Below are positions 8,376-14,771 of a stretch of DNA of 23,876 bases, one piece after another; within the stretch, counting starts at the first letter, position 1; each line of letters opens with the position of its first letter. Both the position numbers and the translations under genes were made by a program. The stretch spans positions 42,907 through 66,782 of the forward strand of contig CP070688.1 of assembly GCA_020353135.1 (NCBI GenBank), written 5' to 3'. The notes below the pieces were generated by a model. The model worked only from the letters and a program-made list of their open reading frames with translations. It ran no database searches and was not told the DNA's origin. The DNA is from Chloroflexota bacterium. GTDB lineage: Bacteria; Chloroflexota; Anaerolineae; Promineifilales; Promineifilaceae.

Positions 8376-9641
8376 TTATCCGTTCTCAATTGCCTCCAAC
8401 AAGGTGGCTGCTTCATCGGGTGAGATTACGCCATTCTCGACCATACGCAAAATCTTAAGCTGCTCCGCCTCGGTAGCCTTTTTCTCTTTGGGGGGCACCG
8501 GGCGCGGTGGGGCGGCCGGCGGCGTCCAACCGCCACTCTGTGCCTGCCAGCGGGCCTTTTTGGCTGCCTTTTCGGCCTGACGCATGGCCCGCTCTGCCGC
8601 CCGTTCAGCCCTGGCAGCGGCGTCGCGTACACGACTTTCTATATCGGCCGAGATTTCGGCGTCAAACGACGAGTCGAAGCGCGACGACCACTCGCCAATA
8701 CGATTGTTGATCTCGGTGGCGATATGCTGGCCAAGACCGCTCAAGTCGAAGTCGAACTCCATGTCAATTTGATCGTCAGGTTGATCGCCCCACGGTTCGC
8801 TGAACGTATCGGCTTCCTTCAAGATGAAACGACCCAGAGCTTCCAAGAGCAAAACAGTGTCGCCGTCACCCAGTCTTACGCTCAATTGACCATCTTCTTC
8901 AACGGCATCTTCTAGTGGAAATCGGATGTCGAAGCTAGACGCACTTGCTTCGACGGCCAAGGGCGCCTCGACTGGCCAGCGAATAACGATGTTTCCGGCG
9001 GCTTTCAAATGATGTTTGCCGGGCGTCAGGCCCCCTCGCAGGCGGATGTCCCCCATAGCTTCGGCCACCTGGCATTGGCCACCAATATTGCGCAGGTTGA
9101 CGTCGCCATAGACCTTCTGCAGGGCAACATCGCCTTTGATGGCCCCTAGACCAGTGTCGCCGGCGACCGACGCTACGCTAACCGAACCGTCTACGTTTCG
9201 GGCGGCCAGGTCGCCATAGATGTTGTTGATCGACAGGTCGCCCAGACTTCGCAAACTAGCGTCACCCATGATCTCGTCTATGCTCACGGGGCCATTCAAG
9301 TGGCGAACTGCCAAATCACCGCCTACAGTATCGAGCTCAACGCCCGTCAATCCGCGCAGATTGACATCACCGGCCGCGGCCGAGACCGTTACCTGGCCGT
9401 CGACGTTGCGGATAGCCAGGTCGCCGGCCACATTAACGACCGAAAGCGTTGTGGCCGCAGGGACCAGCAACACGCCGTCGCCGCTCAATTCAACGGTCGT
9501 TGCCTTTTCGGCCTCGGTCAGCTCATAGCTTGCGCCCTTGACTTCGACGGCCGGTTCCGCCCAACCTTTGACTTTCAAGTTACCCGGACAGGTGATCTGC
9601 AAGATCGGCGCCTTACCCGTTTCTATCCTTTCTCTTGCCAT
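8376..9641 (-). CDS. Soluble toastrack (DUF4097-like) protein with C-terminal bihelical domain
   Basis: A 421-residue protein from the ATG whose first base is 9641, with GGAGG six bases upstream; an in-frame ATG at 9668 is less likely. Residues about 60-205 are a beta-repeat region built from 16-20-residue units containing (G)D(L/V)xxRN(V/I)xG, typical of toastrack beta-solenoids. Residues 335-370 are an Ala/Arg/Glu/Lys-rich amphipathic helix or coiled coil. Next come a Pro-rich linker (372-384) and a terminal hairpin ILRMVENGVISPDEAATLL (397-415). There is no signal peptide or transmembrane helix. YvlB and LiaX, as I recall, carry the hairpin at the N-terminus, so the domain order is reversed here. 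Those relatives act in envelope-stress and daptomycin responses; the function here is inferred to be similar scaffolding or sensing. Confidence 0.8.
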   Translation of the reverse strand: MARERIETGKAPILQITCPGNLKVKGWAEPAVEVKGASYELTEAEKATTVELSGDGVLLVPAATTLSVVNVAGDLAIRNVDGQVTVSAAAGDVNLRGLTGVELDTVGGDLAVRHLNGPVSIDEIMGDASLRSLGDLSINNIYGDLAARNVDGSVSVASVAGDTGLGAIKGDVALQKVYGDVNLRNIGGQCQVAEAMGDIRLRGGLTPGKHHLKAAGNIVIRWPVEAPLAVEASASSFDIRFPLEDAVEEDGQLSVRLGDGDTVLLLEALGRFILKEADTFSEPWGDQPDDQIDMEFDFDLSGLGQHIATEINNRIGEWSSRFDSSFDAEISADIESRVRDAAARAERAAERAMRQAEKAAKKARWQAQSGGWTPPAAPPRPVPPKEKKATEAEQLKILRMVENGVISPDEAATLLEAIENG

Positions 9642-9674
9642 AGCATGCCTCCAGTGGTCTGATTTCATCTTCGT

Positions 9675-10157
9675 TTAGTCGACAAAGATTTGGACATGCT
9701 CGCCATCCTCTTCGTCTTGGACGTCAACCAGCATGCCCTTTTCCGAACCTAACATGCCGGTCAACTCGTCCCAGTCGAAATCGTCTAGCTCCGGGGCGAA
9801 ATGGCTGCCCACGGCCAGGCCAAAGCGCATGAGACGCATTGGGATGTTGACGGTGACCTTCTTGCGGCCCGTTTTTAGATCGCTAACTCGCACTCGCAGC
9901 CACGAAGGCGACTGGCGATTGCCGCCGTTGGTAGCCTTCAATGCTGGGTCTGGCTCAACCCGGATTTGCTCGTCCAGGTCGGCGGCCGCCTCCGGCTGTT
10001 TCTCTGTCCTGGGCTGCTCGGCCGATTCTGGCGAGTCGTCCTGCGCGGGCACCCCTTGGACCCCACCTGCCAACAATTCGGCCGCTTCCTCAGCCGTAAT
10101 GTTACCCGTGGCCAAGAGCTGAAGGATCTCTTTGCGCTGCTCATCTTTAAGTGACAT
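9675..10157 (-). CDS. Bihelical (SHOCT-like) domain protein of unknown function
   Basis: A 160-residue protein. The N-terminal hairpin ILQLLATGNITAEEAAELL (residues 11-29) matches the hairpins in three other proteins of this operon. A low-complexity Glu/Pro/Gln-rich linker (about 35-82) separates it from a conserved C-terminal block starting SWLRVRVSDLKTGRKKVTVNIP and ending in an acidic DEEDGEHVQIFVD. That block is clearly homologous to the C-terminal half of the 6948-7328 product. AAAGGAG lies six bases before the ATG. The gene follows the DUF2089 regulator by 64 nt and precedes the toastrack gene by 33 nt. Probably cytoplasmic; no catalytic motif was recognised. Confidence 0.78.
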   Translation of the reverse strand: MSLKDEQRKEILQLLATGNITAEEAAELLAGGVQGVPAQDDSPESAEQPRTEKQPEAAADLDEQIRVEPDPALKATNGGNRQSPSWLRVRVSDLKTGRKKVTVNIPMRLMRFGLAVGSHFAPELDDFDWDELTGMLGSEKGMLVDVQDEEDGEHVQIFVD

Positions 10158-10221
10158 GGCTAACTCCTTTGGACTAGCTGTTGGCTTGTAACCGTCTGGT
10201 CTATAGGTATGGGCTCAGATC

Positions 10222-10599
10222 TCATCCGCGTAGTAGTTGAACGGCTTCGTCGGACGTGATTTCGCCTTCTGAGAGTTGGTTGAGGATTTCGCGGCGCTCT
10301 TCTTCGGTGACACCATCCACGGCGTCAGACTCGCCCACTTCGTAACCCAGAGCCCGGATCACCTCGCTCAGGCGGGCGCGAACGGCCGGGTAGGAGAGAC
10401 CCATTTCCTGTTCCACGCGGTTGATCTTGCCTTCGCAGCGGATGAAGGTTTCGACGAACTGCAGCTGATTTGAGTTCAGTTGATAAAGACGACCGAGGGA
10501 AAACTGGCCTTCCACGCTAGTATCACAGTTGCGGCAGTGAAGTTTGGTGACGGCCAGGTTCTCGCCACAAATTGGACAAAGTCCGATGACCGGGTTCAT
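10222..10599 (-). CDS. DUF2089 family zinc-ribbon/HTH regulator
   Basis: A 125-residue protein, first gene of the minus-strand operon. The N-terminal zinc ribbon has cysteines at C8, C11, C22 and C25 (CPIC, CRNC). Residues about 44-85 form a helix-turn-helix (LQFVETFIRCEGKINRVEQE, then LSYPAVRARLSEVIRALGY). Residues 97-125 are the bihelical hairpin ILNQLSEGEITSDEAVQLL. This is the full architecture of DUF2089 proteins, which are predicted transcription regulators. AGGAG lies ten bases upstream of the ATG. The gene is preceded by a good promoter with an inverted repeat overlapping its start region, so autoregulation is plausible. Its C-terminal hairpin matches those of downstream products, suggesting a hairpin-hairpin interaction that couples DNA binding to the toastrack protein (inference). 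Confidence 0.86.
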   Translation of the reverse strand: MNPVIGLCPICGENLAVTKLHCRNCDTSVEGQFSLGRLYQLNSNQLQFVETFIRCEGKINRVEQEMGLSYPAVRARLSEVIRALGYEVGESDAVDGVTEEERREILNQLSEGEITSDEAVQLLRG

Positions 10600-10642
10600 G
10601 AATCACAATCTCCTAAAGAATATTGATTCACTAATTAATTAT

Positions 10643-10660
10643 TTTAATATAGCAATTAAA
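10643..10660. promoter_or_regulatory. Inverted repeat, candidate operator
   Basis: TTTAAT (10643-10648) and ATTAAA (10655-10660) form a 6-6-6 inverted repeat that touches the proposed -10 and covers the proposed start site. The location is right for a repressor site, but the stretch is so AT-rich that chance is a real alternative. Confidence 0.3.
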
Positions 10661-10688
10661 TATTATTACAATTTTGCGGATATGTCAA
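10660..10688 (-). promoter_or_regulatory. Sigma-70-type promoter of the DUF2089-toastrack operon
   Basis: On the minus strand TTGACA (10683-10688) is followed after 17 nt by TAATAT (10660-10665). The -35 is perfect and the -10 matches 4/6. It would start transcription near 10653, about 54 nt before the DUF2089 start codon, within a strikingly AT-rich stretch (about 10613-10690). Confidence 0.65.
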
Positions 10689-10793
10689 GGATTTTGGCGG
10701 AAAAAGCGTGGATGATATCAAAATTATTGATTTTGCCAACAAGAATATTGCTGAATCGCGGTTCTGATGCTTGTGGGGATGGAGACGGGCTAC

Positions 10794-12263
10794 CTAATAA
10801 CGCTGAATCTGCTCGCGAATGCCAGCCTGGGCGACATATGCAAAGCCCAGTGCACAGGTGAGCATGAAAAACATGGGGCCCAGATTGCCCGTGCGCAGGC
10901 AAAGAATGAAGCCAGCGAAAGCATAGGCCGACAGCAGCACTTCGACCAGGATGATCCAATCGACCGGAAGTCGGTAGCGAATGGAGGCTGATCTTGCGCC
11001 AGAACGGCCGGTCGAAGCATATAGAAGCGCCGATTGACTGCCCTTTGGGGTTCTGACAAAAGTATGGCGCCGGCCGAAGACGGCCTGGACGATGGCTCGT
11101 GTGTTGGCCGGGGCCAGGCCGACAGCAACCAGAAGCAAGGCCGGGAAGAAACGTAGCCTGCGCCGCCAATCGGAATAGAGTTCGCGCTGTCCTAACAGGA
11201 AAAGCAACGGCTGGCCGATGCCAGCCACGGCGAAAAGCAACAGGCCGGCCGGCGGCCGGAACCCGAAGTAGATCAGCGGCACTTGCACCAGCAAGAGGGC
11301 CAACAGCAGCACGTGGGTCATGTAGCCGGCCATGGACAGCAGGGCATAAAGTCGGGCCACGAGGCGTTGGCGTGTATCGGTCAGGATGGCGGGACCAAAT
11401 TTGACAAGGCACTGTGTAGAACCCTTGGCCCAGCGCGCCTGCTGGTTCTTATAGGCCGATATAGTGCTCGGCAACTCGGCTGGAGCTTCAACATCGTTCA
11501 AGAATCTAAACTGCCAGCCTTTCAGAATGGCCCGCGTGCTAAGGCACAAATCCTCGCATACTGTATCGTCATGCCAGCCACCGGCTTCTTCCAGGCAGGT
11601 CCGACGCCAGACGCCGGCCGAACCATTAAACTTTGGATAGAGGTTAGCCCGGTGCCGCACGGTTTGCTCCATGGCGAAATGCTTGTCCAGGGCGATGGAT
11701 TGGGCGCCGGTCAGCTGCGAGTCGCCCGTATTCAGGTGCCCCCATCGGGCCTGGACCATGCCAAGTCTCGGGTCGGACAAGAAGTGTGGGATCGTCCGCT
11801 GCAGATAATCGGGATCAGGCTGAAAATCGGCGTCGAAAATGGCCACGAATTCGCCGCTGGCCTGATGTAGCGCTTCTTGCAGAGCTCCAGCCTTGAAGCC
11901 CTTACGATTGTTGCGATGAAGGAGCTGGATGTTCAGACCTCGAGCCTTATAATGCTCGACCAACTTACGCGCGATTGCTGTTGTATCGTCGGTTGAGTCG
12001 TCTATTACCTGGATCTGCACTTTATCGGCCGGGTAATCGAGTCGTGTCGCGGCGTCCACCAGTCGTTCGATCACAAAGCGCTCATTGTAGACCGGCAATT
12101 GGACGGTGACATTCGGCCATTCGCCGGCACCCACCTTGGGACAAGGAAAGCTGTCCTGACGGTGACGCCAGTAATACCAGAGTGTAACCAGGCCAAGCAT
12201 GCCGAAGACGGCGATGCCGGCGGCGGACAGACGATAAATGCCGCTCAACCAAGTGACGATCAT
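10794..12263 (-). CDS. Membrane GT2 glycosyltransferase (cellulose synthase-like/CslA-like)
   Basis: A 489-residue processive-type family 2 glycosyltransferase. There is one N-terminal membrane helix (about 8-31) and a cytoplasmic catalytic domain (about 50-300). Its conserved motifs are DD at 88-89 (VIDDSTDDT), DAD at 144-146 (IFDADFQPD), ED at 237-238 (VCEDLCLS) and QQARW at 274-278, the polymer-binding Q-x-x-RW motif. Four to five C-terminal helices follow (about 305-333, 338-358, 372-390, 435-480). Such enzymes polymerise beta-linked hexoses (glucan or mannan) from UDP- or GDP-sugars and extrude the chain. The actual sugar is unknown. The start codon overlaps the DUF951 stop as ATGA, implying coupled translation. 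No BcsB, BcsZ or PilZ partner is nearby, so it is not a standard cellulose operon. Confidence 0.88.
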   Translation of the reverse strand: MIVTWLSGIYRLSAAGIAVFGMLGLVTLWYYWRHRQDSFPCPKVGAGEWPNVTVQLPVYNERFVIERLVDAATRLDYPADKVQIQVIDDSTDDTTAIARKLVEHYKARGLNIQLLHRNNRKGFKAGALQEALHQASGEFVAIFDADFQPDPDYLQRTIPHFLSDPRLGMVQARWGHLNTGDSQLTGAQSIALDKHFAMEQTVRHRANLYPKFNGSAGVWRRTCLEEAGGWHDDTVCEDLCLSTRAILKGWQFRFLNDVEAPAELPSTISAYKNQQARWAKGSTQCLVKFGPAILTDTRQRLVARLYALLSMAGYMTHVLLLALLLVQVPLIYFGFRPPAGLLLFAVAGIGQPLLFLLGQRELYSDWRRRLRFFPALLLVAVGLAPANTRAIVQAVFGRRHTFVRTPKGSQSALLYASTGRSGARSASIRYRLPVDWIILVEVLLSAYAFAGFILCLRTGNLGPMFFMLTCALGFAYVAQAGIREQIQRY

Positions 12264-12463
12264 TCCGCCCTATCTTCCGTCTCCTGGACTATGAGTTTCA
12301 GCCGTTTGTTGAACGTGCTCCGGGGTAGCAGAATGCGCCGGTCGCAGCCCTGGCATACCAGGCCAATGTCGACGCCAAGCCTGACGACTCGCCACTCAAG
12401 GCTGCCACAAGGGTGTTTCTTACGCAAGCGCACTATGTCGCCTAACTCCAACTGAACCGGCAT
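12260..12463 (-). CDS. DUF951 domain protein
   Basis: A 67-residue protein matching DUF951 throughout: ELGDIVRLRKKHPCGSLEWRV, then VDIGLVCQGCDRRILLPRS. The HPCG and CxGC cysteines suggest metal or RNA binding, but the biochemical function is unknown; in Firmicutes and relatives such genes often sit beside ychF or ribosomal genes. Here it is coupled by a 4-nt ATGA overlap to the GT2 glycosyltransferase. There is no Shine-Dalgarno before the ATG. A perfect TATAAT (12472-12477, minus strand) ends only 8 nt before it, so the mRNA may be leaderless. Confidence 0.85.
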   Translation of the reverse strand: MPVQLELGDIVRLRKKHPCGSLEWRVVRLGVDIGLVCQGCDRRILLPRSTFNKRLKLIVQETEDRAE

Positions 12464-12471
12464 AGCATTTC

Positions 12472-12477
12472 ATTATA
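12472..12477 (-). promoter_or_regulatory. Candidate -10 element placing the DUF951 transcript start at its ATG
   Basis: TATAAT on the minus strand ends 8 nt before the start codon, which would place the transcript start at or next to the ATG. The best -35 at 16-18 nt spacing is poor (TGTTCA at 12495-12500, about 3/6). Confidence 0.4.
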
Positions 12478-12502
12478 GCGTGGGCCAGGAGTGCTGAACA
12501 CA

Positions 12503-12531
12503 TTCGCCGTAGCCGCTCATCAAGTTATAAT
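12503..12531 (+). promoter_or_regulatory. Candidate promoter for the M50 protease gene run
   Basis: TATAAT (12526-12531), with TTCGCC (12503-12508) 17 nt upstream, lies about 38 nt before the M50 start codon in the divergent intergenic region. The -10 is perfect and the -35 matches about 3/6. Confidence 0.45.
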
Positions 12532-12569
12532 GGGTAGGATAAGTTGACAGATTTCGTTAGCGGAGCAAC

Positions 12570-13238
12570 ATGTCAGGCCCAATATTTTGGCTTTTTGCCG
12601 ATCCACCTCAAATCACTCAATTCATCGCCTTCGCCATCACCGCGATTCTGGCATTCGCTTACCACGAATTCGCCCATGCTATCGTCGCCGACCGATTGGG
12701 AGACCCGACTCCGCGCTCGTTCGGCCGTATCACACCCAATCCATTTGTTCACTTGAGCTTGTCTGGACTGGCATTCCTGTTCATCATTGGATTTGGCTGG
12801 GCAGTAACGCCGGTCAATCCTAACCGACTGCGAGGCAACCCGAGGCGCTCGATGGCCATTGTGGCCGTGGCTGGCCCGCTGGCGAACCTGGCCATGGCCA
12901 TACTGTACGCGTTGCCGCTGAGGTTTGGGCTAGTGAGCGCCGCAGAGTTTGGTACCGTCGTTCCAACCCCATGGGAACTGTTGACGATGGGGCTCCGTAT
13001 CAACCTGCTGCTGTTTGTCTTCAATCTAATGCCCATTCCGCCGCTAGACGGTTTCACGATTCTCCAGGGGCTGCTGCCCCCGGACTTGGCCTACCAGCTG
13101 GATGGACTGCGCCAGTACGGAACGATGATCCTGCTGGGCGTGCTGATAGTGCTGCCACTGATAGGTTTTGATGTCTTTGGCGTCGTAATACTGCCCTTAA
13201 TGTCGCAGCTAGCCGCACTATTGGTAGGTGTCGGATAG
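12570..13238 (+). CDS. Site-2 protease family (M50) membrane metalloprotease
   Basis: A 222-residue polytopic membrane protease of the short M50B type. The zinc-binding motif is HEFAH at residues 32-36, inside a membrane helix. The second zinc ligand motif NLMPIPPLDG (152-161) provides the N-P-x-x-x-D-G aspartate. Other hydrophobic segments lie at about 15-31, 62-80, 96-118, 140-155 and 185-218. Such proteases cut transmembrane segments of regulators such as anti-sigma factors. There is no PDZ domain and no anti-sigma factor gene nearby, so the substrate is unknown. GGAG at 12562-12565 precedes the ATG. The HD-domain gene begins within 2 nt of the stop, so the two are cotranscribed. Confidence 0.92.
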   Translation: MSGPIFWLFADPPQITQFIAFAITAILAFAYHEFAHAIVADRLGDPTPRSFGRITPNPFVHLSLSGLAFLFIIGFGWAVTPVNPNRLRGNPRRSMAIVAVAGPLANLAMAILYALPLRFGLVSAAEFGTVVPTPWELLTMGLRINLLLFVFNLMPIPPLDGFTILQGLLPPDLAYQLDGLRQYGTMILLGVLIVLPLIGFDVFGVVILPLMSQLAALLVGVG

Positions 13239-13239
13239 A

Positions 13240-13776
13240 ATGGGCATCACCAGGCGAGGAAGATACCGCGCCTGGCAGGTCTGGCAAGCCTTACGGGCAG
13301 GGCCGCTGCCCAATGACGCCAAGCGGGAAGTAAGCGCGGTGCTCAACGACGCACAGCTAACTCTATTCCTGAAGCAATCGGATGCGGGCCAACAGCATGG
13401 TTACCGGGTCATGCGTACGCTACGCGATGCCGGTCACGACCAGAATGACTTGCTGGTCGCGGCGCTGTTGCACGACGTTGGCAAGAATCGGGTCCAGTAT
13501 ACCTGGCTGGACCGGGTGAAGGTGGTGTTGGCTCAGCGCTTCGCGCCCAGACTGGCCAACAAGTGGGCGACCGGCGCGCAAGAGGGCTGGACGAGGGCGT
13601 TCGTGGTTAAGGAATCGCACCCAGAGTGGAGCGCGGAAGCGTTGGTGGCGAGCGGTGGATCGGCGCTTAGCGTTGCGTTGGTACGTCGACATCAGGAAAC
13701 ATCGCTTGCTCCACGGGAAGACAGCGAGGAGAATCGTTTACTGGCCCTGTTGCGGTGGGCAGACGACCTAAATTAA
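13240..13776 (+). CDS. HD-domain hydrolase
   Basis: A 178-residue protein with an HD phosphohydrolase domain: H53 (QQHGYRVM), H78-D79 (LLVAALLHDVGKN), a later histidine in VRRHQ, and a final aspartate in LRWADDLN. These are the ligands of a divalent-metal site; family members act on nucleotides or other phosphoesters. The substrate cannot be told. The ATG at 13240 follows the M50 stop by 1 nt, with AGGTG about nine bases upstream. A GTG at 13228 overlapping the M50 gene is possible but adds only four residues. TyrA-like and glycosyltransferase genes follow closely downstream. Confidence 0.85.
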   Translation: MGITRRGRYRAWQVWQALRAGPLPNDAKREVSAVLNDAQLTLFLKQSDAGQQHGYRVMRTLRDAGHDQNDLLVAALLHDVGKNRVQYTWLDRVKVVLAQRFAPRLANKWATGAQEGWTRAFVVKESHPEWSAEALVASGGSALSVALVRRHQETSLAPREDSEENRLLALLRWADDLN

Positions 13777-13788
13777 GAGAGGAAAGAC

Positions 13789-14760
13789 ATGAAGGCACAA
13801 ACTGCCGGCATTATCGGTCTTGAGAAAGTGAGCGCCTCAGTCGGCATGGCGTTGCGGGCGGCCGACATCGGCCTGGAGGTCATCGGCACCGACCGTGACA
13901 GAGCAATCATCCGCGAAGCTGTAGAAATCGGCGCCCTGGACAAAGGAACACGCAGACCGTTGGAGGTTGCCAGAGTGTCCGATATCGTAATCTTATCTGC
14001 ACCGGTGGCTGAAATGGATGCGACTCTCGAGATAGTTGGCTCCAATGTACGGGAGCATACGCTCATAGTCGACATGTCAGCGCTTAAGGGCCGAGGGCTG
14101 AAGCTGGCCGAACAACATCTGCATCAAGGTCATTATATTGGGATCAGTCCTGTCCTTACGGCAGCGGCATTGGCAGACGGCCGTGCTGATATTGGCGCCG
14201 CGCGGGCCGATCTTTTTGCAGATAGTGTCTTCTGCATCATGCCATCTGGAACGGCTGATCCGGAGGCAGTGACGACGACAGTCAACCTGGGCCGGATACT
14301 CGGGGCGACGCCATTCTTCCTGGACCCATATGAGTACGATAGCCTCATGCTCGGAGTGGAGACGACGCCGGCGCTGGTCGGCGCGGCCTTGTTCCGCGCC
14401 GTCACGCAGGCAAGCGGTTGGCGCGACATGCTGCGTTTTGCCGGTTCATCCTTCGCCATGAGCACGGCCGGGCTGGAAAGCGAGAATCTGGGCGAAATGG
14501 CGTATCATGACAAGGCTGCCACTTTACGATGGCTGGACTCCGTCCTCGAGGAACTTCAAGAATTGCGACGGTGGCTGGCCGATGAGGATCAGGAAAGAGT
14601 ATCGTTGATCTTGGAAGAGATGGCCATGGAACGGCAACGCTGGCTACACGAGCGGCAAGAGAACAATTGGGTCGAAATTGAGAAGTCCGACGAGCTGGGC
14701 TCAATCGGAGTTGCCGGCCAGTTGTTCGGTTTTGGATCGCGGAAGAAGGCCAAGAAGTAG
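13789..14760 (+). CDS. TyrA-like (prephenate/arogenate dehydrogenase family) protein with altered motifs
   Basis: A 323-residue protein with the overall layout of prephenate/arogenate dehydrogenases: an N-terminal Rossmann domain, LIVDMSALKG as the equivalent of the V-x-D-x-x-S-x-K block, and an all-helical C-terminal domain from about residue 165. Two expected features are altered. The dinucleotide-binding loop, normally GLGxxGG, reads GLEKVSA at residues 10-16. The segment normally GGHPMAG, holding the catalytic histidine, reads YIGISPVLTA at 116-125 with Ser in place of His. The C-terminus is charged and ends in a Lys-rich tail. It is cotranscribed with the HD gene (12-nt gap, GAGG six bases upstream) and the GT4 gene. 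It may be a non-catalytic or repurposed TyrA relative; a genuine dehydrogenase is not excluded. Confidence 0.72.
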   Translation: MKAQTAGIIGLEKVSASVGMALRAADIGLEVIGTDRDRAIIREAVEIGALDKGTRRPLEVARVSDIVILSAPVAEMDATLEIVGSNVREHTLIVDMSALKGRGLKLAEQHLHQGHYIGISPVLTAAALADGRADIGAARADLFADSVFCIMPSGTADPEAVTTTVNLGRILGATPFFLDPYEYDSLMLGVETTPALVGAALFRAVTQASGWRDMLRFAGSSFAMSTAGLESENLGEMAYHDKAATLRWLDSVLEELQELRRWLADEDQERVSLILEEMAMERQRWLHERQENNWVEIEKSDELGSIGVAGQLFGFGSRKKAKK

Positions 14761-14771
14761 TAACGCCTGCC

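Noticed and set aside
10719..10735. CAAAAT-N5-ATTTTG inverted repeat as terminator of the GT2 transcript
   Set aside because: The stem is only six weak A-T-rich pairs without a following U-run; chance is likely in this AT-rich region.
10666..11412. Long minus-strand open frame of 248 codons
   Set aside because: It overlaps the well-supported GT2 gene on the same strand in another frame and has a Pro/Arg/His-rich composition typical of a frame shadow.
11283..11870. Plus-strand open frame of 195 codons
   Set aside because: It is antisense to the GT2 catalytic core and carries no recognisable motif.
12544..12549. TTGACA as -35 of the M50 gene
   Set aside because: The -10 would fall on the start codon and no TATAAT-like hexamer is there; the TATAAT at 12526 fits better.
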